In this document: one piece after another, positions 1 through 6,954 of the stretch
Layout: each line of letters opens with the position of its first letter
Position numbering within the stretch: position 1 is the stretch's first letter
From: Gemmiger_A avium
GTDB taxonomy: Bacteria; Bacillota; Clostridia; Oscillospirales; Ruminococcaceae
Direction of reading: 5' to 3'
Length of the DNA stretch: 15,256 nucleotides
Assembly: GCA_019114585.1 (NCBI GenBank)
Contig: DXFE01000043.1
Location: 1-15,256, forward strand
The notes under the pieces: generated by a model
Seen by the model: the letters and a program-made list of their open reading frames with translations, nothing else
The model's database searches: none
What the model was told of the DNA's origin: nothing
Translations under genes and position numbers: made by a program

Positions 1-16
1 TTGACAGGCCTGTCAA
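1..16. repeat. 16-bp perfect palindrome downstream of cyuA
   Basis: TTGACAGGCCTGTCAA reads the same on both strands and sits about 30 bp past the cyuA stop codon, at the window edge. No T-tract follows on the visible side, so it is not clearly a terminator. It could be an operator for a gene lying to the left, since each strand contains a consensus -35 hexamer TTGACA. Function unknown. Confidence 0.5.
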
Positions 17-48
17 AGGGGCGCGCTGCTGCTGTATAGCCAGGTGTT

Positions 49-1341
49 TTACACGCCGTGGTCCTTTTCAATCATAATGTCCAGAATCGTGCGGTCGGTC
101 TCCACCATGCCCGGATTGCTGATCCGGCCCATATTGCGGATTGCCTGTTCCGGGGTAACTGCACAGATGCCGTCGGTTGCGTTTACCACAACGCCGCCCA
201 CCGCCAGATAGGCGCTCATCAGGGCGGCGCTGGATGCGGTGGCCAGCTTCAGGGCGCAACCGATCTTGCCGCCGTCGCAGATCATGCCGGTCAGGTTTGC
301 GGACATGTTGATGATTGCGGCGCCCATCTGCGCATCGGTGCCGCCCATCAGCCAGACCATGGCGGCGCTGGCCGCGGCAGCAGCACTCACGCCGCAGCCG
401 CAGGTGGCGCTCAGCTTGCCGGTAAACAGTTTGATGTACACATTCAGCATGTGGGAGAATGCCAGCGCCTTGACGGTAGCTTCCCGGCTGGCATTCAGAT
501 GACGCACCATCTCCATAACAGGAATGATCGCCGTGATGCCGTGGTTGCCGCTTCCCGCGCTGCTCATTACCGCATAGGGGCAGCCGCTCATACGTCCCTC
601 GGCACTGCTGGCCACCCGTACCATGGTGTTGCTGAACAGGTTGTCGCCCAGCACATCGGTGCCAAGCTGATTCTTCAGGGTGCTGGCGATTCCGATACCC
701 AGCGGGTGCTCCAGCCCGTAGTCCGCCAGATCGCCGTTCATTTTGGCGCCGTCCATCATGAAATCCAGTTCTTCGGCGGAAGCGCTGTCCACCAGTTCCC
801 GGATCTCGGCCACCGTCATGGTGCGCAGCTTTTCGTGCAGCTCGTCCTCGCCTTCCAGGGAATACTCTTTCTGTACCAGAACCTGGTTGTTGGCGCTGGT
901 GAATACGATATTGGAATGGGTGTTCCGGATGGTGCTGATGCCCAGTCCGCGGGTCGTGATGATCTCCGCATGGGCGTACAGCTGGGTTTCCTCTTCCGCG
1001 ATGGTCACCGAAACCTGCTTTTCCTCCACCAGGCGGGTGGCCTCTTTGCTTACAATGCTGTTGATCTCCTCCAGAAGCTGCAACCCTTTTTCCGGATTGC
1101 CCAGACAAGCGCCCAGTGCCGCCGCGTATTTCAGACCGACCCGGTCGAAACCGGGAATGCCCACCGACATTCCGTTTTTATATACGCCGGGATTCACCTG
1201 AACCTTTACCGATACAATCTGTCCGCCGATGGCGTGGTAGGCATCGGCGGCGGCCAGCGCTACGCACACCGGTTCGGTGCAGCCCAGCGCGGGAACAACC
1301 TCCTGTCGAAGCAATGTCAGCATTTCCTGTTTGTTCAGCAT
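49..1341 (-). CDS. cyuA: L-cysteine desulfidase, UPF0597/CyuA (YhaM) family
   Basis: The product is a 430-residue cytosolic protein of the UPF0597 family (E. coli YhaM/CyuA, archaeal L-cysteine desulfidase, related to serine dehydratase alpha subunits). The family splits L-cysteine into sulfide, ammonia and pyruvate through an Fe-S cluster, with 2-aminoacrylate as intermediate. Visible hallmarks are GCTEP with Cys21 near the N-terminus, the SGSGNHG motif (264-268 region), CGCG (Cys314/Cys316) and CDGGKIGC (Cys355, Cys362), which supply candidate cluster ligands. Length matches the family. The open frame extends 79 codons further upstream, but the ATG at 1341 is chosen because AAAGGAGA lies 8 nt before it and family homology starts there; the extension would cross the promoter. 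It is divergent from the sigma-54 activator gene and has its own -24/-12 promoter about 70 bp upstream. Serine rather than cysteine as substrate cannot be excluded from sequence. Confidence 0.9.
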   Translation of the reverse strand: MLNKQEMLTLLRQEVVPALGCTEPVCVALAAADAYHAIGGQIVSVKVQVNPGVYKNGMSVGIPGFDRVGLKYAAALGACLGNPEKGLQLLEEINSIVSKEATRLVEEKQVSVTIAEEETQLYAHAEIITTRGLGISTIRNTHSNIVFTSANNQVLVQKEYSLEGEDELHEKLRTMTVAEIRELVDSASAEELDFMMDGAKMNGDLADYGLEHPLGIGIASTLKNQLGTDVLGDNLFSNTMVRVASSAEGRMSGCPYAVMSSAGSGNHGITAIIPVMEMVRHLNASREATVKALAFSHMLNVYIKLFTGKLSATCGCGVSAAAAASAAMVWLMGGTDAQMGAAIINMSANLTGMICDGGKIGCALKLATASSAALMSAYLAVGGVVVNATDGICAVTPEQAIRNMGRISNPGMVETDRTILDIMIEKDHGV

Positions 1342-1409
1342 ATGGTTCCATCTCCTTTTATCAATGGCCGGTTCCCATACATACCGGCAATACCGTTCAT
1401 AAATCATCA

Positions 1410-1426
1410 AGCAAAAACCATGCCAG
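1410..1426 (-). promoter_or_regulatory. Sigma-54 (-24/-12) promoter of cyuA
   Basis: On the minus strand the sequence CTGGCATGGTTTTTGCT matches the RpoN consensus YTGGCAYG-N4-TTGCW. The GG and GC dinucleotides are 12 bp apart as required. Predicted transcription starts near 1400, giving a leader of about 58 nt before the cyuA ATG. The same leader length is predicted for patB. Confidence 0.85.
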
Positions 1427-1498
1427 GTTTGCCAATCGGGGTTTCCTGGGCGCTTTTGACGGGTTCTGCGGCGTGATTTGTAAAAAATCATAAAAGTA

Positions 1499-1528
1499 TT
1501 GACAAAATTCTGCTTTTTCTGGCAAAAT
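1499..1528 (+). promoter_or_regulatory. Probable sigma-70-type promoter of the sigma-54 activator gene
   Basis: A perfect -35 hexamer TTGACA (1499-1504) is followed after 18 bp by CAAAAT (1523-1528, four of six matches). The predicted start, about 1535, lies immediately before the AATTGGT repeats (1537-1562). Activator bound there would therefore block its own transcription, a common autorepression layout for sigma-54 activators. The -10 element is weak, so the exact promoter is uncertain. Confidence 0.5.
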
Positions 1529-1536
1529 AAAAGTGT

Positions 1537-1562
1537 AAATTGGTAATTGGTCATAAATTGGT
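1537..1562. promoter_or_regulatory. Upstream activator site: three AATTGGT direct repeats
   Basis: AATTGGT occurs at 1538-1544, 1545-1551 and 1556-1562. The last two are 11 bp apart, one helical turn. The cluster is 112-137 bp upstream of the cyuA -24 element, the usual distance for a sigma-54 enhancer. The same heptamer recurs at the other end of the regulator gene, upstream of the patB sigma-54 promoter. Binding by the adjacent regulator is inferred. Confidence 0.75.
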
Positions 1563-1577
1563 TTGGGCGGTGAGACA

Positions 1578-3644
1578 ATGAAAAAGAAGGTTGCTATCGT
1601 GGCGCTGGATCCGCAGGCGGGGCGGTTTTATGCCAAGCAGATCCGGGAGCTTTTCGGCACGCGGATCCAGATTTCCGCCTACAGTGTGCGGGATGGTTCG
1701 GTGGAAAATCTGGAACGGGCCGATTTGTATATGGTCTCCACCGACGCGTTTGAATCGGTGGGCGATCTGCGTCAGTACATCCCCATTGACGGCGAAGTCA
1801 TGGAGATCCAGGTCACATTTTTATGGGAAGTAGTCCGCCAGCTGCAAAACCTTCCGGCGGGGACGAGGGTACTGTTTGTCAATCTGAGCGATAAGATGGC
1901 CCGGGAGGCAGTCAGCCGCTTGAACCAGCTGGGGGTCAACCAGCTGGTGTTTGAGATGTACTATCCGGGGTCTCCGCTGCGGGTCCGGGCGGAAGACTAT
2001 GATCTTGTGGTAACGCCCCATGAGCAGCGTTACGCCCCTCCCTGCATCAAAAAAGTGCTGGATATTGGCCAGCGGGTGCTGACCGCCTCCACCATGACCG
2101 AGGCGGCTTTGCGTCTTGGGCTGGACGAATTGCTGGAAACATCCCGGTTTCAGGCGTATCAGAACGCGGTGGCGGCCAATACCTACAGCTTTGACCAGAT
2201 GTTCAACCGAAGCCGCCGCCTGGAAAGCCAGTTTGAACTGCTGCTTGAAATCCTGGAAGAGGGCATGATTGGGGTAAATGAGAAAGGGGAGGTGTTTGCC
2301 TGTAACCGAAAAGCGGAAGAAATTACCGGGGTAAACAGCAAACTGGCGCTTCATCAGGAGGCCGCCGCCGTGTATCCCTATCTGCCGTTCCGGGAATGCC
2401 TGAAAAGCCGGCGTCCTCTGCCGCCCCGGGTCATGAAGATCAGCGGCACCAATGTGAACGTAACCATGGCGCCGGTCCTGCGGGGCGGAGACTGTATCGG
2501 CGCCTTTGCCGGCCTGCAGCGGTTCAGCGACGCGGAAAACCGCCAGAACGAGCTGCGCAGCCAGCTGCTGCACAAGGGCCATCACGCCAAATATACCTTT
2601 GACGATGTGCTGGGCGATTCGGCGGCAATCCGCCGCAGCGTCAGTATTGCCCGGCGCATGGCGGCCAATGACCTTCCGGTTCTGCTGATCGGGGAAACCG
2701 GTACGGGCAAGGAGTTGTTTGCCCATGCGGTGCACAACGCATCGCCCCGGTCGAACGGCCCGTTTGTGGCACTGAACTGTGCCGCCATGCCGGAGAACCT
2801 GCTGGAGAGCGAGCTGTTCGGTTATGAGGACGGGGCCTTTACCGGGGCACGGCGGGGCGGTAAGCCCGGCATGTTTGAGTTTGCCCACGGCGGGACTCTC
2901 TTCCTGGATGAGGTGGAGGGCATGAGCCCCGCGCTGCAGATCAAGCTTTTGCGGGTATTGCAGGAGCGGGAGATCATGCGGGTGGGCGGCAACCAGATCA
3001 TCAGCGTGAACGTGCGGATTGTGGCGGCCACCAACGAAGACCTGGAACAGCGGGTGGAAGAGGGCAGTTTCCGCAGGGATCTGTATTACCGGCTGAATAC
3101 GCTGCCTGTGCTGATTCCGCCGCTGCGGGAGCGGAGCGAAGACCTGTTTTTGTTGATCGAGCATTTCCAGGCCAGGCTGGGGGCGCGATTCCGCCTGTCG
3201 GAAGAGGTACGGGCTGTGTTGGCCAGCCATCAGTGGCGGGGCAATATCCGCGAGCTACGCAACGTGGTGGAGTATTTTAGCTGTACCGGAAATGCCGTGA
3301 TCGGGCCGGAGGATCTGCCGCCCACATTCCGGTATTGCCCGCTGCGGGAGGAACGCCCTCAGCCTGCCCGTGCGGTGCCGCAACCGGTGGTGGAGCAGCC
3401 GGGTTCGGAAGAAGCCAGACGATTTGTTCTTCGCCGGCTGCTGCTGGCGGCCGGTGCGGGAGCAGGCCGCGACAGCCTGCTGCGTGCTGCCCGCGAGGAA
3501 GGGGTCGCGCTCTCTCAACTGGAGGTGCGCCATATCCTGGCCGCGCTGAACCGGGAGGGCCTGGTGCAGATCAGCCGGGGACGCGGCGGCAGCCGGCTCA
3601 CGGAACAGGGGGTCCGGTTCTGTCGGGAAAATCAAATTGGTTAA
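1578..3644 (+). CDS. Sigma-54-dependent transcriptional activator of cysteine catabolism (CdsR-like)
   Basis: The 688-residue protein is a bacterial enhancer-binding protein. Residues about 1-180 form an alpha/beta sensory domain without receiver features, loosely reminiscent of PrpR-type N-domains. A PAS-like domain follows at about 215-325, then an AAA+ domain at about 340-570. The AAA+ domain has Walker A GETGTGKE (372-379), the sigma-54 contact loop GAFTGA (419-424) and Walker B FLDE (Asp444-Glu445), so it should remodel sigma-54 holoenzyme by ATP hydrolysis. Unusually the C-terminus (about 609-688) looks like a winged helix (HILAALNREGLV, RGRGG, LTEQGV) instead of the common Fis-type helix-turn-helix. 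The ATG at 1578 with GGTGAG 5 nt upstream is preferred over an in-frame TTG at 1563. The gene lies between two sigma-54 promoters, with AATTGGT clusters at both of its ends, so it very probably controls cyuA and patB-symporter. The ligand is unknown; cysteine or a derivative is an inference from neighbours. Confidence 0.92.
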   Translation: MKKKVAIVALDPQAGRFYAKQIRELFGTRIQISAYSVRDGSVENLERADLYMVSTDAFESVGDLRQYIPIDGEVMEIQVTFLWEVVRQLQNLPAGTRVLFVNLSDKMAREAVSRLNQLGVNQLVFEMYYPGSPLRVRAEDYDLVVTPHEQRYAPPCIKKVLDIGQRVLTASTMTEAALRLGLDELLETSRFQAYQNAVAANTYSFDQMFNRSRRLESQFELLLEILEEGMIGVNEKGEVFACNRKAEEITGVNSKLALHQEAAAVYPYLPFRECLKSRRPLPPRVMKISGTNVNVTMAPVLRGGDCIGAFAGLQRFSDAENRQNELRSQLLHKGHHAKYTFDDVLGDSAAIRRSVSIARRMAANDLPVLLIGETGTGKELFAHAVHNASPRSNGPFVALNCAAMPENLLESELFGYEDGAFTGARRGGKPGMFEFAHGGTLFLDEVEGMSPALQIKLLRVLQEREIMRVGGNQIISVNVRIVAATNEDLEQRVEEGSFRRDLYYRLNTLPVLIPPLRERSEDLFLLIEHFQARLGARFRLSEEVRAVLASHQWRGNIRELRNVVEYFSCTGNAVIGPEDLPPTFRYCPLREERPQPARAVPQPVVEQPGSEEARRFVLRRLLLAAGAGAGRDSLLRAAREEGVALSQLEVRHILAALNREGLVQISRGRGGSRLTEQGVRFCRENQIG

Positions 3645-3665
3645 TTGGTTGATGTGACCAATTAA
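3634..3665. promoter_or_regulatory. Upstream activator site for patB operon: AATTGGT direct and inverted repeats
   Basis: AATTGGT occurs at 3635-3641 and 3643-3649 and inverted as ACCAATT at 3657-3663. Arms TTAATTGGT (3641-3649) and ACCAATTAA (3657-3665) form a perfect 9-bp inverted repeat around a 7-nt spacer. The site overlaps the regulator stop codon (3642-3644) and lies about 135-165 bp upstream of the patB -24/-12 promoter. The rest of the 238-bp gap to patB, apart from the promoter, shows nothing recognisable. Confidence 0.75.
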
Positions 3666-3797
3666 ATCTGAACCGCAAGCCCCTGCGATTTGCGTAGAAG
3701 CTTGCGACCCGACATTGGGATAAAATGCACAAAAGAGACAAGAAATAGTAAGAGAAAACGCCGAAACTTCCGGCCGCATCCGGTAAAATTGGAATGG

Positions 3798-3814
3798 TTG
3801 GCACGGGAGTTGCT
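3798..3814 (+). promoter_or_regulatory. Sigma-54 (-24/-12) promoter of patB
   Basis: TTGGCACGGGAGTTGCT matches the RpoN consensus YTGGCACG-N4-TTGCW at every defined position, with GG and GC 12 bp apart. The predicted start near 3824 gives a leader of about 59 nt before the patB ATG. No sigma-70-type promoter is evident in this gap. Confidence 0.9.
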
Positions 3815-3882
3815 ACAGGGAAAGCGAAATCCTGCGAACGCCGAACGGGTTCGCAGCAACACGGGAAGGACGGATCAGAAGT

Positions 3883-5052
3883 ATGCAGTACAATTTTGAT
3901 CAGGTAGTGGACCGCAGCCACAACAACGCGGCCAAATACGACGAGCGGATCAAGAAATTCGGAACCGATCAGGTGATTCCTCTGTGGGTAGCGGATATGG
4001 ACTTCAAAACCGCGCAGCCGATCATCGATGCGCTGACCGCGCGGGCGCAGGAGGGAATTTGGGGATACACCAGCCGTCCTGACAGCTATTTCGATGCGAT
4101 CTGCGGCTGGCAGCAGCGGCGCAACGGCTGGACGATTGATAAAAGTCTGGTCAGCTGGAGCCTTGGCGTAGTTCCGGCGCTGAGCGCTCTGGTCCGGCTT
4201 TTTACACCGGAAGGCGGCAAGGTGCTGATCCAGACCCCGGTCTATTCGGAGTTCTATGATGTGACCGAAGCCTGGAACCGCACGGTTGTGGAAAACCAGC
4301 TGGTGGAAAAGGATGGACGCTGGACCATCGACTGGGAGGATTTCGAAGCAAAACTGCCGCAGGTGAGCATGTTCCTGCTGTGCAGCCCCCACAACCCGCT
4401 GGGTATTGTCTGGACACGGGAAGAGCTGACCCGCATGACGGATCTGTGCCGCCAGTACAACGTGCTGCTGGTGAGCGACGAGATCCACTCCGATCTGATT
4501 TTCCACGGCAAGAAGCACATCCCCACCGCCAGCCTGTCGCCGGAGGTAGCCTCCCAGGTGGTAACCTGCATTTCCGGCACCAAAACCTTCAACCTGGCGG
4601 GCCTGCAGGCCTCCACCACCGTGTTTCCGAACAAGCGCATGAAGGAAGTATACGATAAGTTCTGGGGCGCGATGGACATTCACCGGAACAATGCGTTCAG
4701 CCTGACCGCCATGCAGGCCGCTTTCAATGAGGGCGAAGAATGGCTGGAGCAGCTGCTGGTGTATCTGGACGGCAACTTCCGGTTTGTGGCGGACTACTGC
4801 GCGCAGTATATCCCGCGCATCAAGCCCACCGTGCCGGATGCCACCTATCTGATGTGGCTGGATTGCCGGGATCTGCATATGAGCAACGAGGAACTGCGCC
4901 GCTTTATGATCGAAAAAGCGGGTCTGGGTCTGAATGAGGGCTGGAGCTTTGGCCGCAGCCTGACCGGCTTTATGCGGCTCAACGCAGCCTGCCCGCGCAG
5001 TGTGCTGGAACAGGCCATGAAACAGCTGCAGGCGGCCGTGGACGCGCTGTAA
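3883..5052 (+). CDS. patB: PatB/MalY-type PLP-dependent C-S lyase (cystathionine beta-lyase)
   Basis: The product is a 389-residue fold-type I PLP enzyme of the MalY/PatB branch of class I/II aminotransferases. Characterised members cleave the C-S bond of cystathionine, cysteine or cysteine S-conjugates by beta-elimination, giving a thiol or sulfide plus pyruvate and ammonia through aminoacrylate. PLP-binding Lys234 lies in SGTKTFN and the ring-nitrogen Asp199 in VSDEIHSD. The N-terminal WVADMDF and the LCSPHNPLG segments are typical of this branch. Length fits the family. The ATG at 3883 has AAGGA about 12 nt upstream, a slightly long spacing. The gene follows a consensus sigma-54 promoter and is probably cotranscribed with the symporter, 71 bp away with no terminator between. 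Sequence alone does not tell cystathionine from cysteine or conjugates; the context favours breakdown rather than methionine synthesis. Confidence 0.9.
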   Translation: MQYNFDQVVDRSHNNAAKYDERIKKFGTDQVIPLWVADMDFKTAQPIIDALTARAQEGIWGYTSRPDSYFDAICGWQQRRNGWTIDKSLVSWSLGVVPALSALVRLFTPEGGKVLIQTPVYSEFYDVTEAWNRTVVENQLVEKDGRWTIDWEDFEAKLPQVSMFLLCSPHNPLGIVWTREELTRMTDLCRQYNVLLVSDEIHSDLIFHGKKHIPTASLSPEVASQVVTCISGTKTFNLAGLQASTTVFPNKRMKEVYDKFWGAMDIHRNNAFSLTAMQAAFNEGEEWLEQLLVYLDGNFRFVADYCAQYIPRIKPTVPDATYLMWLDCRDLHMSNEELRRFMIEKAGLGLNEGWSFGRSLTGFMRLNAACPRSVLEQAMKQLQAAVDAL

Positions 5053-5123
5053 GCGGCAGATTTATCATCGTACAACCATACCGGACGACAACCCAAAAGA
5101 AGAAGAGAAAAAGGAGCAATACA

Positions 5124-6395
5124 ATGGCTAACCAGACCGTGCGCAAAAAGTCCTTCTGGGAGCAGTACAAACTCCCGATCCTGCTGTTGGGCGGCATTGC
5201 CGTCGGTTCCATCATTGGCGTGGTGTCGCCCTCTCTGGGGCAGACGATGAAACCCCTGGGCGAAATCTTTCTGAATCTGCTGTTCACCATTGTGGTGCCG
5301 CTGGTGTTTGTGTCCATTGCCTCGGCAGTGGGCAGTATGCTGAACATGAAGCGCCTGGGCAAAATTCTGGGCAGTACCATTCTGGTGTTCCTGGTTACCG
5401 GCGCAATCGCAGGCGTCTGCGTGCTTTGCTGGGTCAATTTGTTCAGCCCTTCTGCCGGTACCAATATCCAGATGGGCCAGGCCGAGATGGGCGAGATGCA
5501 AAGTGCCTCTGAAATGCTGGTCAACAGCCTGACGGTCAGCGACTTCCCTGAACTGCTCAGCCGTCAGAACATGCTGCCGCTGATCATCTTTGCTATTCTG
5601 TTCGGTTTCTGCGTATCCGCCTGCGGCGGTGACGAGAGCCCGGTGGGTAAGCTCCTGGGCAACCTGAACCAGGTCATCATGAAGTTCGTGGACCTGATCA
5701 TGAAGATCGCCCCCATTGGCCTGGGCGCGTATTTTGCCAACCTGATCGGTGAGTTCGGCCCCGAACTGCTGGGCGATTATGGCCGCTCCATGGTGGTGTA
5801 CTACCCGCTGTGCCTGCTGTATGTGCTGATTTTCTTCCCCCTGTACGCCCTGTTTGCCGGCGGAAAAACCGGCGTGAAAAAGATGTTCAAAAACATCTTT
5901 GCCCCGGCGGTTACCGCCTTTGCCACCCAGAGTTCGGTGGCCACCCTGCCGGTCAACAAGGAAGCCTGCGACAACATCGGTGTACCCAAGGACGTGAGCG
6001 ACCTGGTTCTGCCGCTGGGCGCCACAGCCCATATGGACGGTTCCGTGCTGAGCTCCATTGTGAAGATCGCGTTCCTGTTCGGCGTGTTCGGAATGCCCTT
6101 CACCGGCGTGGATACCTATGCAATGGCTATCGTGGTGGCGGTAATGTCCGCCTTTGTGCTCAGCGGTGCGCCCGGCGGCGGCCTGGTGGGCGAAATGCTG
6201 ATCGTCAGCCTGTTTGGCTTCCCGGCAGAGGCGTTCCCGCTGATTGCCACCCTGGGTTTCCTGTTTGATCCCGCCGCCACCTGCCTGAACGCTTCCGGCG
6301 ATACCCTGGCCTCCATGATGGTGGCCCGCCTGGTGGAAGGCAAGGACTGGCTGAAGGACGCCGCGGCCCGCAAGGCTGAGGGGGAGCAAGCTTGA
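5124..6395 (+). CDS. DAACS-family amino acid:cation symporter, probably for a neutral amino acid
   Basis: The 423-residue integral membrane protein belongs to the dicarboxylate/amino acid:cation symporter family (GltP, SstT, TcyP; SLC1 fold). The core motifs are visible: a serine-rich hairpin tip TQSSVATLPV (268-277), the NMDGT equivalent GATAHMDGS (299-307), the GAPGGG hairpin (348-353) and the substrate-site helix DPAATCLNASGD (382-393). In glutamate and aspartate carriers that helix carries an Arg (GltPh Arg397 in D-x-x-R-T) that holds the side-chain carboxylate. Here Ala385 takes its place, which argues against an acidic substrate and for a neutral one such as cysteine, cystine or serine. 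The ATG has AAAGGAG 8 nt upstream. The gene is downstream of patB with no promoter or terminator seen between, so it is likely under the same sigma-54 control. The family is certain, the substrate is inferred. Confidence 0.9.
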   Translation: MANQTVRKKSFWEQYKLPILLLGGIAVGSIIGVVSPSLGQTMKPLGEIFLNLLFTIVVPLVFVSIASAVGSMLNMKRLGKILGSTILVFLVTGAIAGVCVLCWVNLFSPSAGTNIQMGQAEMGEMQSASEMLVNSLTVSDFPELLSRQNMLPLIIFAILFGFCVSACGGDESPVGKLLGNLNQVIMKFVDLIMKIAPIGLGAYFANLIGEFGPELLGDYGRSMVVYYPLCLLYVLIFFPLYALFAGGKTGVKKMFKNIFAPAVTAFATQSSVATLPVNKEACDNIGVPKDVSDLVLPLGATAHMDGSVLSSIVKIAFLFGVFGMPFTGVDTYAMAIVVAVMSAFVLSGAPGGGLVGEMLIVSLFGFPAEAFPLIATLGFLFDPAATCLNASGDTLASMMVARLVEGKDWLKDAAARKAEGEQA

Positions 6396-6419
6396 TTTTG
6401 CGGCCCCTTGTGCTATAAT
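6392..6419 (+). promoter_or_regulatory. Sigma-70-type promoter of ridA
   Basis: TTGATT (6392-6397) and a perfect TATAAT (6414-6419) are separated by 16 bp. The -35 overlaps the stop codon of the symporter gene. It would give ridA a constitutive transcript in addition to read-through from the sigma-54 operon. Confidence 0.75.
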
Positions 6420-6440
6420 CAAATCAGAGAATGCTGCTGT

Positions 6441-6464
6441 CCCTCCGCCCGCTGCGGCGGGGGG
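6441..6464 (+). other. GC-rich hairpin in the ridA 5' leader
   Basis: CCCTCCGCC (6441-6449) pairs with GGCGGGGGG (6456-6464) over nine pairs, one G-U, around a six-nucleotide loop. It is followed by ATATTGCG and not by a T-run, so it is not an intrinsic terminator. It lies between the ridA promoter and its ribosome binding site and may stabilise or punctuate the mRNA. Confidence 0.5.
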
Positions 6465-6504
6465 ATATTGCGCAGAAAATCAGAAAACAGGAGGATGTAT
6501 CCAA

Positions 6505-6873
6505 ATGAAAGTTATTGCTACCAACAACGCTCCCGGCGCGATCGGACCGTACTCTCAGGGCTATGAGGTGGGCAACCTCGTCATCACTTCCGGCCAGCTG
6601 CCGGTAGATCCTGCCACCGGCAACATGCCCGAGGGCATCGCCGCCCAGGCGGAGTGGAGCTGCAAGAACGTGGGCGCCATTCTGGAAGCTGCCGGTTCCG
6701 GCTTCGACAAGGTTGTCAAGACCACCTGCTTCCTGGCCAACATGGGCGATTTTGCCGCCTTCAACGAAGTGTACGCCAAGTTCTTCACCTCCAAGCCCGC
6801 CCGCAGCTGCGTGGCCGTGAAGGATCTGCCCAAGGGCGCCCTGTGCGAGATCGAAGCGATCGCCGAGAAGTAA
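6505..6873 (+). CDS. ridA: RidA family 2-iminobutanoate/2-iminopropanoate deaminase
   Basis: The product is a 122-residue cytosolic protein of the YjgF/YER057c/UK114 (RidA) family, normally a homotrimer with active sites between subunits. It hydrolyses reactive enamines/imines such as 2-aminoacrylate, made by PLP enzymes acting on serine and cysteine, to the keto acid and ammonia. Diagnostic residues are present: Tyr16 in GPYSQ, the SGQLPVDPATG segment, Arg100 in PARSCVAV (the RidA-defining arginine) and Glu115 in CEIEAIA. The ATG follows AGGAGG with about 11 nt spacing. Placed next to a cysteine desulfidase and a C-S lyase, it fits a role in clearing the aminoacrylate those enzymes release. 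It has its own promoter, and no terminator separates it from the symporter gene. Confidence 0.95.
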   Translation: MKVIATNNAPGAIGPYSQGYEVGNLVITSGQLPVDPATGNMPEGIAAQAEWSCKNVGAILEAAGSGFDKVVKTTCFLANMGDFAAFNEVYAKFFTSKPARSCVAVKDLPKGALCEIEAIAEK

Positions 6874-6954
6874 GCGTACAGAACTGTCAAGGGCAATCGT
6901 GCACGAAAACCCGAACAGATCTTTGTGAAAAAGCGAAAAACCTGTGGCTGCCCG

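Noticed and set aside
58..1476. Long plus-strand open frame antisense to cyuA
   Set aside because: It is a shadow of the GC-rich cyuA coding strand: His/Gln/Gly-rich composition, no family resemblance and no ribosome binding site, while the minus strand encodes a complete known family.
1474..1490. Small inverted repeat TGATTT/AAATCA between cyuA and the activator
   Set aside because: Short AT-rich hairpin with a five-nucleotide loop and no second copy near patB, so it is not supported as a regulator site.
3641..3665. Inverted repeat TTAATTGGT/ACCAATTAA as a terminator for the activator gene
   Set aside because: The stem is AT-rich with no following T-run, and the same heptamer occurs upstream of the gene as direct repeats, so a protein-binding site explains it better.
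4845..6422. 525-codon minus-strand open frame opposite patB and the symporter
   Set aside because: The translation is low-complexity His/Gln/Gly-rich with no recognisable domain and covers two well-supported plus-strand genes.
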